Below, one piece after another: positions 31,863-40,649 of a stretch of 64,000 nucleotides of DNA. Within the stretch, counting starts at the first letter, position 1; each line of letters opens with the position of its first letter. The stretch covers positions 703,674 to 767,673 of the forward strand of contig NZ_BDCK01000015.1 of assembly GCF_001613465.1 (NCBI RefSeq), in the 5' to 3' direction. The notes beneath the pieces were generated by a model, which saw nothing but the letters and a program-made list of their open reading frames with translations, was not told the DNA's origin and did not search any database. This DNA comes from Nocardia niwae NBRC 108934 = DSM 45340. GTDB lineage: Bacteria > Actinomycetota > Actinomycetes > Mycobacteriales > Mycobacteriaceae. A program made the position numbers and the translations under genes.

Positions 31863-33086
31863 ATGACAACCAGCTTGCCCGCATTCCCCGCGGCGAACGA
31901 GGATCTGCTGGACACCTGTATCCGGCTCCGGGAGATCGCGCCGGTGGTCGAGGTGGAGTTCCCCGGCGGCGTGCCCGCCTACCTCGCACTGACGCACGAC
32001 GCGGTCCGCGACATCCTCGCCGGGGACAACAAGACCTTCGCCCGGGATCCGAAGCATTGGCCCGCCCTGCACGACGGTTCGATTCCGGAGGACTGGCCGC
32101 TGCGCGCCATCGTGCAGGGCGATCATCTGTCCACCAAGGACGGCGACGACCATCGGCGGCTGCGCGGCCTGATCAGCAAGGCGTTCACCCCGGGCCGGGT
32201 GCAGGCGCTGGAGCCGCGCGTGCAACAGATCATCGACAAGTTGCTGGACGAGGTGGTGGCCGCCGGTGACGGCGTCGATCTGGTACCCACCTTCACCGAG
32301 GCGCTTCCGATGGCGGTGATCTGTGAGCTTTTCGGCGTCCCGGAGCCGGAGCGCGACCGGCTGCGGCGCTGGACCGCGACCCTGCTGGCGCACACCACTC
32401 CGCCGGAAGAGGCTTTCGCGACGCAGAACTCGCTGATGACCTACCTGTACGAACTGGCCGACCGGAAGCAGGCGGAGCCCGGCGACGACCTCACCACCGG
32501 CCTGGTGCAAGCGCGCGACCAGGACGACAAGCTCACGGCCGACGAACTGGTCGCCGTCTTGTGGATCATGCTGGTGGCCGGCCATGAGACCACGGTGCAC
32601 ATGCTCGGACACGCCATCCTGGCGCTGGCGCGACACCCGGAGCAGCTCGCTCTGGCGAAGGCCGAGAACCGCTGGGCCGACGTGGTGGAAGAGACTGTGC
32701 GCTACCGCCATTCGGTCATGATGACCAGCTGGCGGTTCACCCTGACGGAGGTCACCGTGGGCGGTGTGACCATCCCCAAGGGCAAGGCTGTCGGTGTCGC
32801 CTACCAAGCCTGTGGGATCGACCCGACGGAGTACGGCGAAACCGCGAACGAGTTCGACATCACCCGGCCGCAGCGGGGCGGACATCTCGGGTTCGGCCAC
32901 GGGCCCCGCTACTGCATCGGCGCGGGCCTGGCCCGTCTCGAGGGCCGGCTCGCGCTCGCCTCGCTCTATCGACGACTGCCGGACCTGGAGCTCGCCATCG
33001 ACCCCGCCGAGATCCCGTACTCGCCGTCCTTCTTCACCGTCGGCCCACTCTCCGTGCCGATCAAACTGGGTGCCGACAAGGGCTGA
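31863..33086 (+). CDS. Cytochrome P450
   Basis: A 407-residue soluble class-I-type P450. The I helix has MLVAGHETTVHM, the K helix ExxR is in EETVRYR, and the heme loop FGHGPRYCIGAGLAR holds Cys351. AAGGGAACACCG precedes the ATG. Substrate not predictable; the N-terminal half is closer to actinobacterial CYP107/CYP105-like monooxygenases than to steroid CYP125/142. No ferredoxin or reductase gene lies next to it. It ends against a 15-base inverted repeat. Confidence 0.95.
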   Translation: MTTSLPAFPAANEDLLDTCIRLREIAPVVEVEFPGGVPAYLALTHDAVRDILAGDNKTFARDPKHWPALHDGSIPEDWPLRAIVQGDHLSTKDGDDHRRLRGLISKAFTPGRVQALEPRVQQIIDKLLDEVVAAGDGVDLVPTFTEALPMAVICELFGVPEPERDRLRRWTATLLAHTTPPEEAFATQNSLMTYLYELADRKQAEPGDDLTTGLVQARDQDDKLTADELVAVLWIMLVAGHETTVHMLGHAILALARHPEQLALAKAENRWADVVEETVRYRHSVMMTSWRFTLTEVTVGGVTIPKGKAVGVAYQACGIDPTEYGETANEFDITRPQRGGHLGFGHGPRYCIGAGLARLEGRLALASLYRRLPDLELAIDPAEIPYSPSFFTVGPLSVPIKLGADKG

Positions 33087-33097
33087 GTCCCGCTCGG

Positions 33098-33153
33098 CGG
33101 CGCGGCAACCGGGTCCCGGGGCGCACGACTTCGGAGGTCCGGTTGCCGCGCCG
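33098..33153 (+). terminator. Long inverted repeat after the P450 gene
   Basis: CGGCGCGGCAACCGG (33098-33112) pairs perfectly over 15 bases with CCGGTTGCCGCGCCG (33139-33153), loop of 26 bases. It begins 12 bases after the P450 stop and probably ends transcription in that direction. Confidence 0.7.
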
Positions 33154-33272
33154 GCTGCTCACCGTTCTGCAGCGCGGTGTTCGCGGGCGATTCGTTTTCA
33201 CCCGCACCGGCGAAGTTGTCGACCGTGCTGCGGTCACCACAGATGTGCTGTGCGTTCGCCGTAGGCACATGA

Positions 33273-33640
33273 GGTTTCGCGGAGAGATACGTCCCGTTCG
33301 TGCGCGGCCTCGGCGCCGGTTCTACCGCGGTGGCCGTGCCGGGCTGGGACGCGGTCGCCGACGCTGCGGCGCTCCAGGCCGAGGGTTTGGCCCTCGTCTG
33401 CGTCGGCGGCCTCTTCGTCGGCGTGCGGCCGGGGATGGCGCCCGCCGGGCAGCGCGATATCACCGTCCGTGCGGTGGAGACGAGATTCGAAGCCGACCGG
33501 CTCACGCAGCTCCTCGATGCCACCGTGAGCGGCCGCCTCCCGGCGCCGTGCACGCCATGGTGCCGCTCGACCGAGCCGCGGCGGTGCACCGCGCGGTCGC
33601 GAAGGGCGGTGTGCGCGGCAAGTACGTGCTCCGGCCCTGA
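33273..33640 (+). pseudogene. 3' remnant of an NAD(P)H:quinone/zinc-type alcohol dehydrogenase, frameshifted
   Basis: Two frames join into a recognisable C-terminal half of a medium-chain reductase: ERYVPFVRGLGAGSTAVAV…GGLFVGVRPGMAP…TRFEADRLTQLLDATVSGRLP, then after a shift near 33540 VPLDRAAAVHRAVAKGGVRG with the family's KYVLRP ending. A stop lies just before the first part and the N-terminal half with the catalytic site is missing. The gene is therefore dead. It follows the terminator of the P450 gene. The rest of the gap to 33897 holds nothing else recognisable. Confidence 0.75.
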
Positions 33641-33897
33641 GGTTCGACGCACATCATCGCCTCGTCCGGGAGCTGGGGGACGGTCCGGCAGTCGGTGCAC
33701 GTTCGCCTCGTCCACAGCACGCGCGGAGGGGACAGCACCTCGCCAAGCAGGCGGCCGGTAGTCCAATATTGCAACGTTTCCGCTGGTCAACGGCCTGTTG
33801 CGAACCGAAAACGCCTCGCCGATTCAACGGACAATCCATTACTTGTCATGTCACGCTGCTGCGGTCCGCAGTTCCGCAGCAACTGGCAGGAGAGTCG

Positions 33898-35709
33898 ATG
33901 ACGCGTATGTCGCAAGGAGTGCCGATCGTCGGGACCACGTCCGAGCAGCTCGCACGCATCGCCGTCGAGGGTGCTTGGGATGCCCAGGGGCAGGTCCGCC
34001 CGGAAGCAGTGCAGTTCGCATCGAACCTGGTGACCGCGGTGCGGGAGCGCAGTGGCGAGGGGCTGGTGCCCGGCGAGGTGGCGGACCTGGTGGGCCGGGC
34101 GCTGAACGTGGCCGTGCCGACATTCCCGCGCATCGAAGTGTCCGGTGGGATCAAGCTGTCGGCGCACATGCTGCGGCAGACCACCACCCAGCCGTGCCCG
34201 CTTGTGGTCTTCCCGGCGGGATGGACACCGTTCGGGTGGCCGCTGTTCGAGTACGCCTACCTCACGCTCGTGACGAAGGGCTACCACGTGCTGGCCTACA
34301 CGCCGCGCGGAATCGGGTTGTCCGCCCTTCCGGGATCGAACCTGCCGTGGTTCGGCACGTCCGAAGGCACCGTCGATGTCGCCGGTCCGAAGGACCGCGC
34401 GGACGGCTCCGCGGTGCTCGGCTACGCGATAGACGCGCTCTCGCCCAGCCGCGTCGCCTTCATGGGCGAGTCCTACGGCTCGGGGATCAGCCAGCTCGTG
34501 GCCGCCGAGGACGACCGAGTCGACGTCGTCGTCGCCATGAGCACCTGGGGCAATCTCGCGACCAGCATGTACGACAACGGCACTCGACACCTGCGGGCCG
34601 TCCAGGCCCTGATCGGCCTGACCGGCGGCGCGCAGGAGGAGAAGTTCGACGAAGAGGCGCTGGAGATCCTGGCGAAGTTCGCCGTCGGTGACGACATGGA
34701 CCCGGTGGTCGAGTGGGGGACCGTCCGTGCCCCGGAACGCTACGTCGGGTCGCGGGAGATTCCTACGTTCTTCTCGAACACCTGGCACGAAGGTCTTTTC
34801 CCGGTGAACCAGATGCTGGAGACCTTCGAGAAGCTCCCGCGTCCGAAACGCTTGAACATGTGGATCGGCGATCACGCGGCGCCGGAAGGCCCCGGCCTGA
34901 TCGCGCCGCCCGCGGCCGGGGCCGGACCGAACGAGCCGTTGCGGGAGGCCTATGCCTGGCTCGATCACTATCTCAAGGGCGAGGAGAACGGTGTCGACCA
35001 ATGGCCGGAGATCAGCAACCAGGTCATGTTCACGTACGTGACCACTCCGGCGTCGCGAAACGGACAGAACGTCATCATCGAACCGGCGCGGCGCGAGGAG
35101 AAGGCGTCGTGGGCCGACGTCACCACCGACACCGAATCGCTGTCGCTGACCGATGTGCGCGAGGGTGGTGACGGAGCGCTGAGCCCCGACATCGCCTCCG
35201 GCTGGCAGCGCAGCTTCGTCGTGGGCGCCGAACCGGAGGTCGTCGCCATGGACAAGCTCATGACGACCGGCCAGGAAGAGTGGGCAGGCAATCCCAAGAT
35301 CTATCGGACCGGCGAGATCGACCGGGAGCATGCCCTGGTCTGGTCGACGGGACCGCTGCTGGCGGTGCGGGGTGGTGTCGCCCGCCAGATTCGCGGCATC
35401 CCCCGGCTGGAATTGACCGTCGACAGCTCCGACGAGTCGGCGACGGTCGTGGCCTACCTGCTCGACGTGGACGAGGACGGCTCGGCGAGAATCATTACGC
35501 ACGAGCCGAAGACGATCCAGACGGATCTGCCCGCCACCGTCGCGTGGGAGTTGCAGGGCGCCGCCTACGACCTGCCGGACGGTCACCGGGTGATGCTGGT
35601 CATCGATGGCATGGACCCGTTCTATTCCAGCGTCAACCGGGTCGGCTCGACGATCACCATCAGTGCACCGGAGGGCGCGCCCTCCTGCCTGGAGTTGCCG
35701 CTCGGCTGA
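33898..35709 (+). CDS. CocE/NonD-family alpha/beta hydrolase
   Basis: A 603-residue protein; ATG 33898 with AGGAG upstream. The first ~370 residues hold the catalytic domain: MGESYGSG with the nucleophile Ser, IGLSALPGSNL oxyanion region and a His in IGDHAAPEG. The last ~180 residues are the beta-rich X-Pro dipeptidyl-peptidase C-terminal-type domain (LELTVDSSDESATVVAYLLDVD, SVNRVGSTITI). The family includes cocaine esterase, glutaryl-7-ACA acylases and nonactin-cleaving enzymes: ester or amide hydrolases. No signal peptide. A strong hairpin follows the stop. Confidence 0.9.
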   Translation: MTRMSQGVPIVGTTSEQLARIAVEGAWDAQGQVRPEAVQFASNLVTAVRERSGEGLVPGEVADLVGRALNVAVPTFPRIEVSGGIKLSAHMLRQTTTQPCPLVVFPAGWTPFGWPLFEYAYLTLVTKGYHVLAYTPRGIGLSALPGSNLPWFGTSEGTVDVAGPKDRADGSAVLGYAIDALSPSRVAFMGESYGSGISQLVAAEDDRVDVVVAMSTWGNLATSMYDNGTRHLRAVQALIGLTGGAQEEKFDEEALEILAKFAVGDDMDPVVEWGTVRAPERYVGSREIPTFFSNTWHEGLFPVNQMLETFEKLPRPKRLNMWIGDHAAPEGPGLIAPPAAGAGPNEPLREAYAWLDHYLKGEENGVDQWPEISNQVMFTYVTTPASRNGQNVIIEPARREEKASWADVTTDTESLSLTDVREGGDGALSPDIASGWQRSFVVGAEPEVVAMDKLMTTGQEEWAGNPKIYRTGEIDREHALVWSTGPLLAVRGGVARQIRGIPRLELTVDSSDESATVVAYLLDVDEDGSARIITHEPKTIQTDLPATVAWELQGAAYDLPDGHRVMLVIDGMDPFYSSVNRVGSTITISAPEGAPSCLELPLG

Positions 35710-35717
35710 CCATCGGA

Positions 35718-35751
35718 TGTGGCCGGGGTTCCGGCATCGGACCCGGCCACA
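35718..35751 (+). terminator. Hairpin after the CocE/NonD hydrolase gene
   Basis: TGTGGCCGGG (35718-35727) pairs perfectly with CCCGGCCACA (35742-35751), nine bases after the stop codon. Confidence 0.7.
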
Positions 35752-35847
35752 CCCCGAGAGACGCACGACCCGGGCCGTCGCATCGCGGCCACTGGGGCGC
35801 GACCGCTCGTCTCGGCGTGGGCGCGACCGGCTCGGTAGTCTGCAGGA

Positions 35848-36531
35848 GTGTCCGCCGCGCCCGCCGACGCCGACGCACCGATCGTTCCGGTGCGAGACGG
35901 AGTGTTCTTCACACTTCCCGCCGCGTTGCCGCGCGGCCGCCACAATCTGGGGCGGGAGCAGGTGATGGCGGCGCAGCGGGAACGGCTGCTGGTGGCGGTG
36001 ACCGAACTGCTGGCCGCGCGCGGTTACGCCGGTTTCGGACCCACCGACGTCGCGAAGCGCGCCGGCGTCTCGCTGGCGGCTTTCTACGACGCGTTCGCCA
36101 ACAAGGACGAGTGTGTCTTCGCGGGCTACGACCGTTTCATCCAAGTGCTGCTGACCCAGCTCACCGGCGCCGAGCTGATCGGCCGGGACCGGCGGTCCAT
36201 CGTGGCCGAGGCGCTCGGCCAGTACCTGGGTTCACTGCAGAACGATCTGGTGGTCGCTCGGGCTTACCAGGTGGAGATCGACGCGCTCGGACCTGCCGCG
36301 AGGCGGCGCAGGCGGAAGTCGATCCGGCTGTTCGCTGAGTACATCCGCGGCTTGGTGCGAAGCGCGACGGGGAATCGGCAGCCGCTTCTGTCCGTCACCG
36401 CTTACATGGCCGTCGTCTACGCCGTGCGCCAGCTCACCGCCGACGCGCTCGACGAATCGGACGAGCCGGATCTGACCACGCTGAGCGCCGACCTGGAGCC
36501 CTGGCTCACCGATCTCTTCCGCGAACGCTGA
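35848..36531 (+). CDS. TetR-family regulator
   Basis: A 227-residue protein starting at GTG 35848 with GGAG immediately before it (spacing unusually short, so a later start is possible). REQVMAAQRERLLVAVTELLAARGYAGFGP and KRAGVSLAAFYDAFANKDECVFAGYD (residues ~36-90) are the HTH; the ~35-residue leader before it is longer than usual. The C-terminal helices are the ligand domain. Target unclear: the photolyase gene downstream, with a GACAG-CCG-CTGTC palindrome in its promoter region, is the best guess. Confidence 0.88.
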   Translation: MSAAPADADAPIVPVRDGVFFTLPAALPRGRHNLGREQVMAAQRERLLVAVTELLAARGYAGFGPTDVAKRAGVSLAAFYDAFANKDECVFAGYDRFIQVLLTQLTGAELIGRDRRSIVAEALGQYLGSLQNDLVVARAYQVEIDALGPAARRRRRKSIRLFAEYIRGLVRSATGNRQPLLSVTAYMAVVYAVRQLTADALDESDEPDLTTLSADLEPWLTDLFRER

Positions 36532-36551
36532 TCCGGCGCGCGCGGCGCCGC

Positions 36552-36580
36552 TTGACATGACAGCCGCTGTCCCGCAGCAT
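36552..36580 (+). promoter_or_regulatory. Candidate promoter with internal palindrome before the photolyase gene
   Basis: TTGACA (36552-36557) is followed after 17 bases by CAGCAT (36575-36580), a weak -10. Between them GACAG-CCG-CTGTC (36559-36571) is a perfect palindrome, suited to a repressor site. The start codon is 112 bases further on. Confidence 0.4.
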
Positions 36581-36692
36581 TGGCGTAAAGCTCCTTACTC
36601 CGATACCGCCCGCATCGGCGTGGCACGCCGCCGAATGTCCGATACCGCCGTCGTCGATCCTCGCGACGGATGCCTGTCGTCGAGAACCTCGA

Positions 36693-38003
36693 ATGGCCGT
36701 AACAATCGCACTCTTCACTCGTGACCTGCGCGTCCACGACAATCCGGTCCTGTTGGCCGCCGTACGCGAGGGCGCGGCGGTGATTCCGCTCTACGTCGTC
36801 GACGACCGTATCGTCGGCAGCGCCCGCCCGGCCGGCAACAAACTCCGCTTCCTCTCCGCGGCACTGGCCGAACTCGATGCCGAACTCCGCTGCGCCGGAG
36901 GACAACTCGTGGTCCGGCACGGAGACTATGTCGATGCGGTGGATCGGGTGGCGGCTCAGGTGCACGCCGACAGCGTGCACATCGCCGAGGACGCCACCTG
37001 GTACAACCGCTGCCGGATTCGAGCACTGCGCGAACGGCTGGAGCGGCGCAGCTGCCTGCTGCACACTCATCCCGCCACCCTCACCGCCGTGGATCCCTCC
37101 GACTGCGTTCAGCTCCGGCCGGACGACGAGGTTCCGGACTTCGCGACCTACTTCCGCCGATGGCTGGCGGCGCCGAAGCGACGACCGCTGGCCAAGCCCA
37201 CCGAATTGGTCGTGCCCCGCATCGACAGCGATCCCGTGCCGAGATTCGACGAACTCGGCGACGCGGTCATCTCACCGCAGCTCGCGGTGGGCGGCGAGAT
37301 CACCGGTCGTGCGCTGTGGCGGGGCTGCACGGCCGACCGGCGACAACCACGCGGCAGGTCGAGCGGCGACCTCACCCGCGAAGGATGCGCGCGCCTGTCG
37401 CCGTACCTGCACTTCGGTTGCCTGTCCGCCGCCGAAATGGCGTATCACACCGACATGGCGACGACGGATGGACGCGCGTTCGTCCGCCAGCTCGCCCGGC
37501 GCGACTTCCAGCTCCAGTTCCTCGTCGCTCAGGCCGAGCTGGCCAGGGCCGACATCGCGCGGTCCGGCGATCATCCGGGCGAGCGGCGGGCGCACGACCC
37601 GGTCGTGGTCGGCGCCTGGCGTGACGGCCGCACCGGATACCCGATCGTCGACGCGGGGATGCGGCAACTGGCCGCGCAAGGATGGATGCCGGAGCGCGCC
37701 CGGGTGATCGCCGCCGGTTTCCTCACCACCACGCTGCGAGTGGACTGGCGGGTCGGCGCGGAACATTTCCGCCGGTGGCTGCTCGACGACGCCGCGAGCG
37801 ACCGCTTGACCTGGCAGCAGGCGGGGCGTTTCGATCCCGGCGCCCTCGGTGCCGCCGAACGCTACGACCCGGACGGGAACTACGTGCGGCGCTGGATACC
37901 GGAACTGGCTGGTCTGCCGGGTTCGGAGATCCATCGCCCGTGGCGCCACAGCGTGCCGGCCTCGGTGTATCCCGCTCCCATCGCGGGCAGCGTCCACGCG
38001 TAA
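36693..38003 (+). CDS. Divergent class I photolyase/cryptochrome-family flavoprotein
   Basis: A 436-residue protein of normal length. The N-terminal antenna domain opens ALFTRDLRVHDNPVL; the FAD domain has DGRTGYPIVDAGMRQLAAQGWMPERARVIAAGF. In standard CPD photolyases the next block reads ANNGGWQWxAGTGTD…IFNP; here it is ASDRLTWQQAGRF (Trp374 kept), with the Asn-Asn pair and the second Trp lost and about ten residues fewer. WMHNRxRM is also changed to WMPERARV. So FAD binding or electron transfer may differ, and DNA repair activity is uncertain. A truncated hemerythrin gene follows in the same frame. Confidence 0.85.
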   Translation: MAVTIALFTRDLRVHDNPVLLAAVREGAAVIPLYVVDDRIVGSARPAGNKLRFLSAALAELDAELRCAGGQLVVRHGDYVDAVDRVAAQVHADSVHIAEDATWYNRCRIRALRERLERRSCLLHTHPATLTAVDPSDCVQLRPDDEVPDFATYFRRWLAAPKRRPLAKPTELVVPRIDSDPVPRFDELGDAVISPQLAVGGEITGRALWRGCTADRRQPRGRSSGDLTREGCARLSPYLHFGCLSAAEMAYHTDMATTDGRAFVRQLARRDFQLQFLVAQAELARADIARSGDHPGERRAHDPVVVGAWRDGRTGYPIVDAGMRQLAAQGWMPERARVIAAGFLTTTLRVDWRVGAEHFRRWLLDDAASDRLTWQQAGRFDPGALGAAERYDPDGNYVRRWIPELAGLPGSEIHRPWRHSVPASVYPAPIAGSVHA

Positions 38004-38366
38004 CCGGCTGTCGGCGGCGCCATCGTCGATGCGCGGCTGGAGGAGGAGAACAGGGCCGAGAAGCAACTCGCCGGGCTGGAGTCGCTCGCCATCAGCTCGA
38101 TGGAATTCCAGGTTGAGCCGGCCAAGCTGCGCGAAGCGGTGCTCGCGCATGCCGACCACGAGGAACGAGAGGAATTCATTCGGCTGCGCGAGCAACTCGA
38201 TGACGAGACTCTCCAGCGGTTGCGCCGGACAGTCGAACGCGCCGAGGCGATGGCGCCCACGAGGCCCCATCCGGGCGTGGAATCGGCCACCGCGAACGTC
38301 CTGGTCGGGCCGTTCGCCGCGATGATGGATCGCGCCAAAGACCTGATCAGCGAGCCGAAGCACTGA
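38004..38366 (+). pseudogene. 3' part of a hemerythrin-domain protein gene, 5' end lost
   Basis: The frame continues from the photolyase stop codon without its own start and encodes the C-terminal ~120 residues of an actinobacterial hemerythrin-like protein: DARLEEENRAEKQLAGLE, VLAHADHEEREEF (the HxxxE-type iron helix) and ATANVLVGPFAAMMDRAKD. The first two iron-binding helices are absent. An internal ATG at 38100 could still give an 88-residue peptide. A deletion joining the two genes is the simplest explanation. Confidence 0.65.
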
Positions 38367-38388
38367 TTCGACCGTGTCCTGGACGCGG

Positions 38389-38420
38389 GCGGCGCGCGGC
38401 TTCGAGGAGCCGCGCGCCGC
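38389..38420. terminator. Bidirectional hairpin between the hemerythrin remnant and the Mn catalase gene
   Basis: GCGGCGCGCGGCT (38389-38401) pairs perfectly over 13 bases with AGCCGCGCGCCGC (38408-38420), six-base loop. It lies between two convergent transcripts. Confidence 0.7.
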
Positions 38421-38470
38421 GCTGTCGGTGCCCGAGCTGCCGTCGCGATCCGGCGTCAGGCCTGTCGCAG

Positions 38471-39361
38471 TCAGTCCGGAATGTGTGATTCGTGCGTGAA
38501 CGGCTTGGTGCCGCGGACCGCGGGTTCGCCTTCCGGGTTGGTCTCGGCACCGTGATTCACACGGTCGTCGGAGCGGAGCCAGTCGGTGACCGGGTTGTCG
38601 ATGTAGCGCCATTCGGTGCCCGACGGCCACGGTCCCTGGCCTTCATTCCATGGGCCGCGGGCGCTCGCGGCGCCGTTGGACATGTTGAACGCGACGTTCT
38701 GGAACCGATCGTCGCCGGGCAGCGCACCGGGCGGGAAATTGACCGGCAATTCGTTCAGTGCCGCGGTGAACTGCTGGAAGTGCGCGATCTCGCGGGTCAT
38801 CAAGAATGACAGCGTGTCCTGCACACCGGGATCGTCGGTGAATTGTTTGAGATATTCGTAGACGATCTTGGCGCGCGACTCCGCCGCCAGATTGCTGCGC
38901 AGGTCGACCGAGGGCTCCCCGTTGGCGTCGACGTACGCACCCGTCCACGGCACGCCTGCGGAGTCCTTCACCACGGGGCCGCCGCCGCTCAGCGCGAAGT
39001 ACATCGGATTCACCGCGACCTGATGGATCACCTGGTCGCGTCCGCCGGGCGTCGCCACCACCGGCATCCAGTCGCACCGCTGGTTGGCCTGCTTCAGATC
39101 GTCGTTGAGCCCGTCGAGCAGCATGGTGATCATGCTGCCGACGATCTCGAGGTGACTGAGCTCCTCGGTGGCGATGTCCATGAACAGGTCGTAGGTTTTC
39201 GGATGCTTGCCGCGCAGCATGAACGCCTGATTAAAATACTGCATGGCGGCTTTCAATTCGCCGTTGGCGCCGCCGAATTGTTCTTGCAGCAGAGTCGCGA
39301 AGCGCGGATCGGGACGATCCACGCGAACTTCGAATTGGAGATCCTTGTTATGTGTGAACAT
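38471..39361 (-). CDS. Manganese catalase
   Basis: A 296-residue enzyme; AAGGAG stands just before ATG 39361. MFTHNKDLQFEV is the family's opening. The dimanganese ligands are in helices with GANGELKAAMQYFNQAF, ATEELSHLEIVG, and REIAHFQQF. ARGPWNEGQGPWPSG precedes the C-terminal arm. It breaks down hydrogen peroxide in the cytoplasm without heme. Mn catalases of this type in actinobacteria often sit with general stress genes; here NAD epimerase, glucosidases and TerD are nearby. Confidence 0.95.
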   Translation of the reverse strand: MFTHNKDLQFEVRVDRPDPRFATLLQEQFGGANGELKAAMQYFNQAFMLRGKHPKTYDLFMDIATEELSHLEIVGSMITMLLDGLNDDLKQANQRCDWMPVVATPGGRDQVIHQVAVNPMYFALSGGGPVVKDSAGVPWTGAYVDANGEPSVDLRSNLAAESRAKIVYEYLKQFTDDPGVQDTLSFLMTREIAHFQQFTAALNELPVNFPPGALPGDDRFQNVAFNMSNGAASARGPWNEGQGPWPSGTEWRYIDNPVTDWLRSDDRVNHGAETNPEGEPAVRGTKPFTHESHIPD

Positions 39362-39526
39362 CGCTCTCCTTACCAGTACGGTCGGCTGTTCGAGATGACT
39401 TCCGGTGCCTAACCCAGCGCAGGACGAGCAAGAGATCTTTTGCGTGTTTCGCTGGCGACGATACGGGTTTCGCCGACCGAGCGTTCGCAGCGACACGAGG
39501 CGCAGGGCGGGGGAGAGCATCGCCGC

Positions 39527-40597
39527 TCAACGGCCCTGTCCGCCGTCCGGGTACTGACTCTGGTGCGAAGGACGTCCGAAGCGTGTTTCGCGAACGGGCG
39601 CGAGGGGCGGGCTGTGACCGGTCTGCCCCGCACGGATGGCGGACACGAGTTCCGTGCAGATATCGTGCGCGCCGAAACAGGGCGTCCAGCCGAGTTCCCG
39701 GCGCGCCTTGGTCGAGTCGATCAGGCAGGTGCGGTCGGCGAGGGTCAGCCAGGCGGGGTGCAGGGGCAACAGTCCGGTGCGCCAGCCGGTCCAGGCGGCG
39801 GCCTCGAGGGCGCGCCGGGGCGCAGGCAGGCGGAAACCCCCGAACATCGCCGCGAGCGCGTCCGCGCCCAGGCACGGTTCGGCGGCGATATTGAACGCTC
39901 CGGCCGCACGCTGGTGCATGATTCGCCGGATCGCCGAAGCCACATCGGAACTGTGCACCAGTTGCAGCCGGAAGTCGCGCCACAGGGGAATGGGGATCAG
40001 GCGCGTGCCGACCAGCCGTCGCGGCAACCAGGGCGGCAGGATCCAATCCGCCAGTTCCGCGGCGGCCTCGGACTGCGCGATGCCGCACGGACGGATACGT
40101 GCGACGCGGACCTCGGGGTGGCTCGCCTCGAAGCGGTCCAGCCGCGTCTCCAGTTCCGCCTTGGACATGCTGTACGCGCTGCCGGGCACGCCGGACAGTG
40201 GCAGGCCTTCCGATACCCGCCGCCACCGCTCGGCCGGGGCGTAGGCGGCGCACGACGAAGCGGCGACGACCTGGGGCACCGCCGTCTCCGCGGCGGCGCG
40301 CAGCACATTCTCGGTGCCGATCGAATTGGTTCTGCGCATCGGAGGGTCGCCGCGCCGCGGATGGATCGCCCATGCCAGATGGACGAGGACGTCGGCGCCC
40401 GTGCAAGCGGACCGCAGCATCCCGGCCGAGCCGGTGGCGCCGATATCGCAGGCCACCCACCGGACGGCCGCGTACGGTTCGTATGCGCGATCGGGCACGC
40501 GCCGGGTGATTCCGACGATCTCGCAATCGTCGTCGCGCAACGCGCGCAACAGCGCCGTTCCCACGTTGCCGCTGGCGCCGGTGACAACGACTTTCAT
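39527..40597 (-). CDS. NAD-dependent epimerase/dehydratase-family protein (extended SDR)
   Basis: A 356-residue protein starting at ATG 40597. MKVVVTGASGNVGTALLRAL is the Rossmann start, HLAWAIHP the mid-motif and AYSMSKAELE the catalytic YxxxK (S-Y-x-M-S-K). The substrate part ends LGWTPCFGAHDICTELV. The sugar or other substrate is unknown. It is followed on the same strand upstream by the GH13 gene 52 bases away, so the two may be one unit. The C-terminal ~25 residues are low complexity. Confidence 0.85.
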   Translation of the reverse strand: MKVVVTGASGNVGTALLRALRDDDCEIVGITRRVPDRAYEPYAAVRWVACDIGATGSAGMLRSACTGADVLVHLAWAIHPRRGDPPMRRTNSIGTENVLRAAAETAVPQVVAASSCAAYAPAERWRRVSEGLPLSGVPGSAYSMSKAELETRLDRFEASHPEVRVARIRPCGIAQSEAAAELADWILPPWLPRRLVGTRLIPIPLWRDFRLQLVHSSDVASAIRRIMHQRAAGAFNIAAEPCLGADALAAMFGGFRLPAPRRALEAAAWTGWRTGLLPLHPAWLTLADRTCLIDSTKARRELGWTPCFGAHDICTELVSAIRAGQTGHSPPLAPVRETRFGRPSHQSQYPDGGQGR

Positions 40598-40649
40598 CGG
40601 CCGCTCCGTTCGGTACGGCCCCGGGAGATCGCCGGCATGCGCCACCTCC

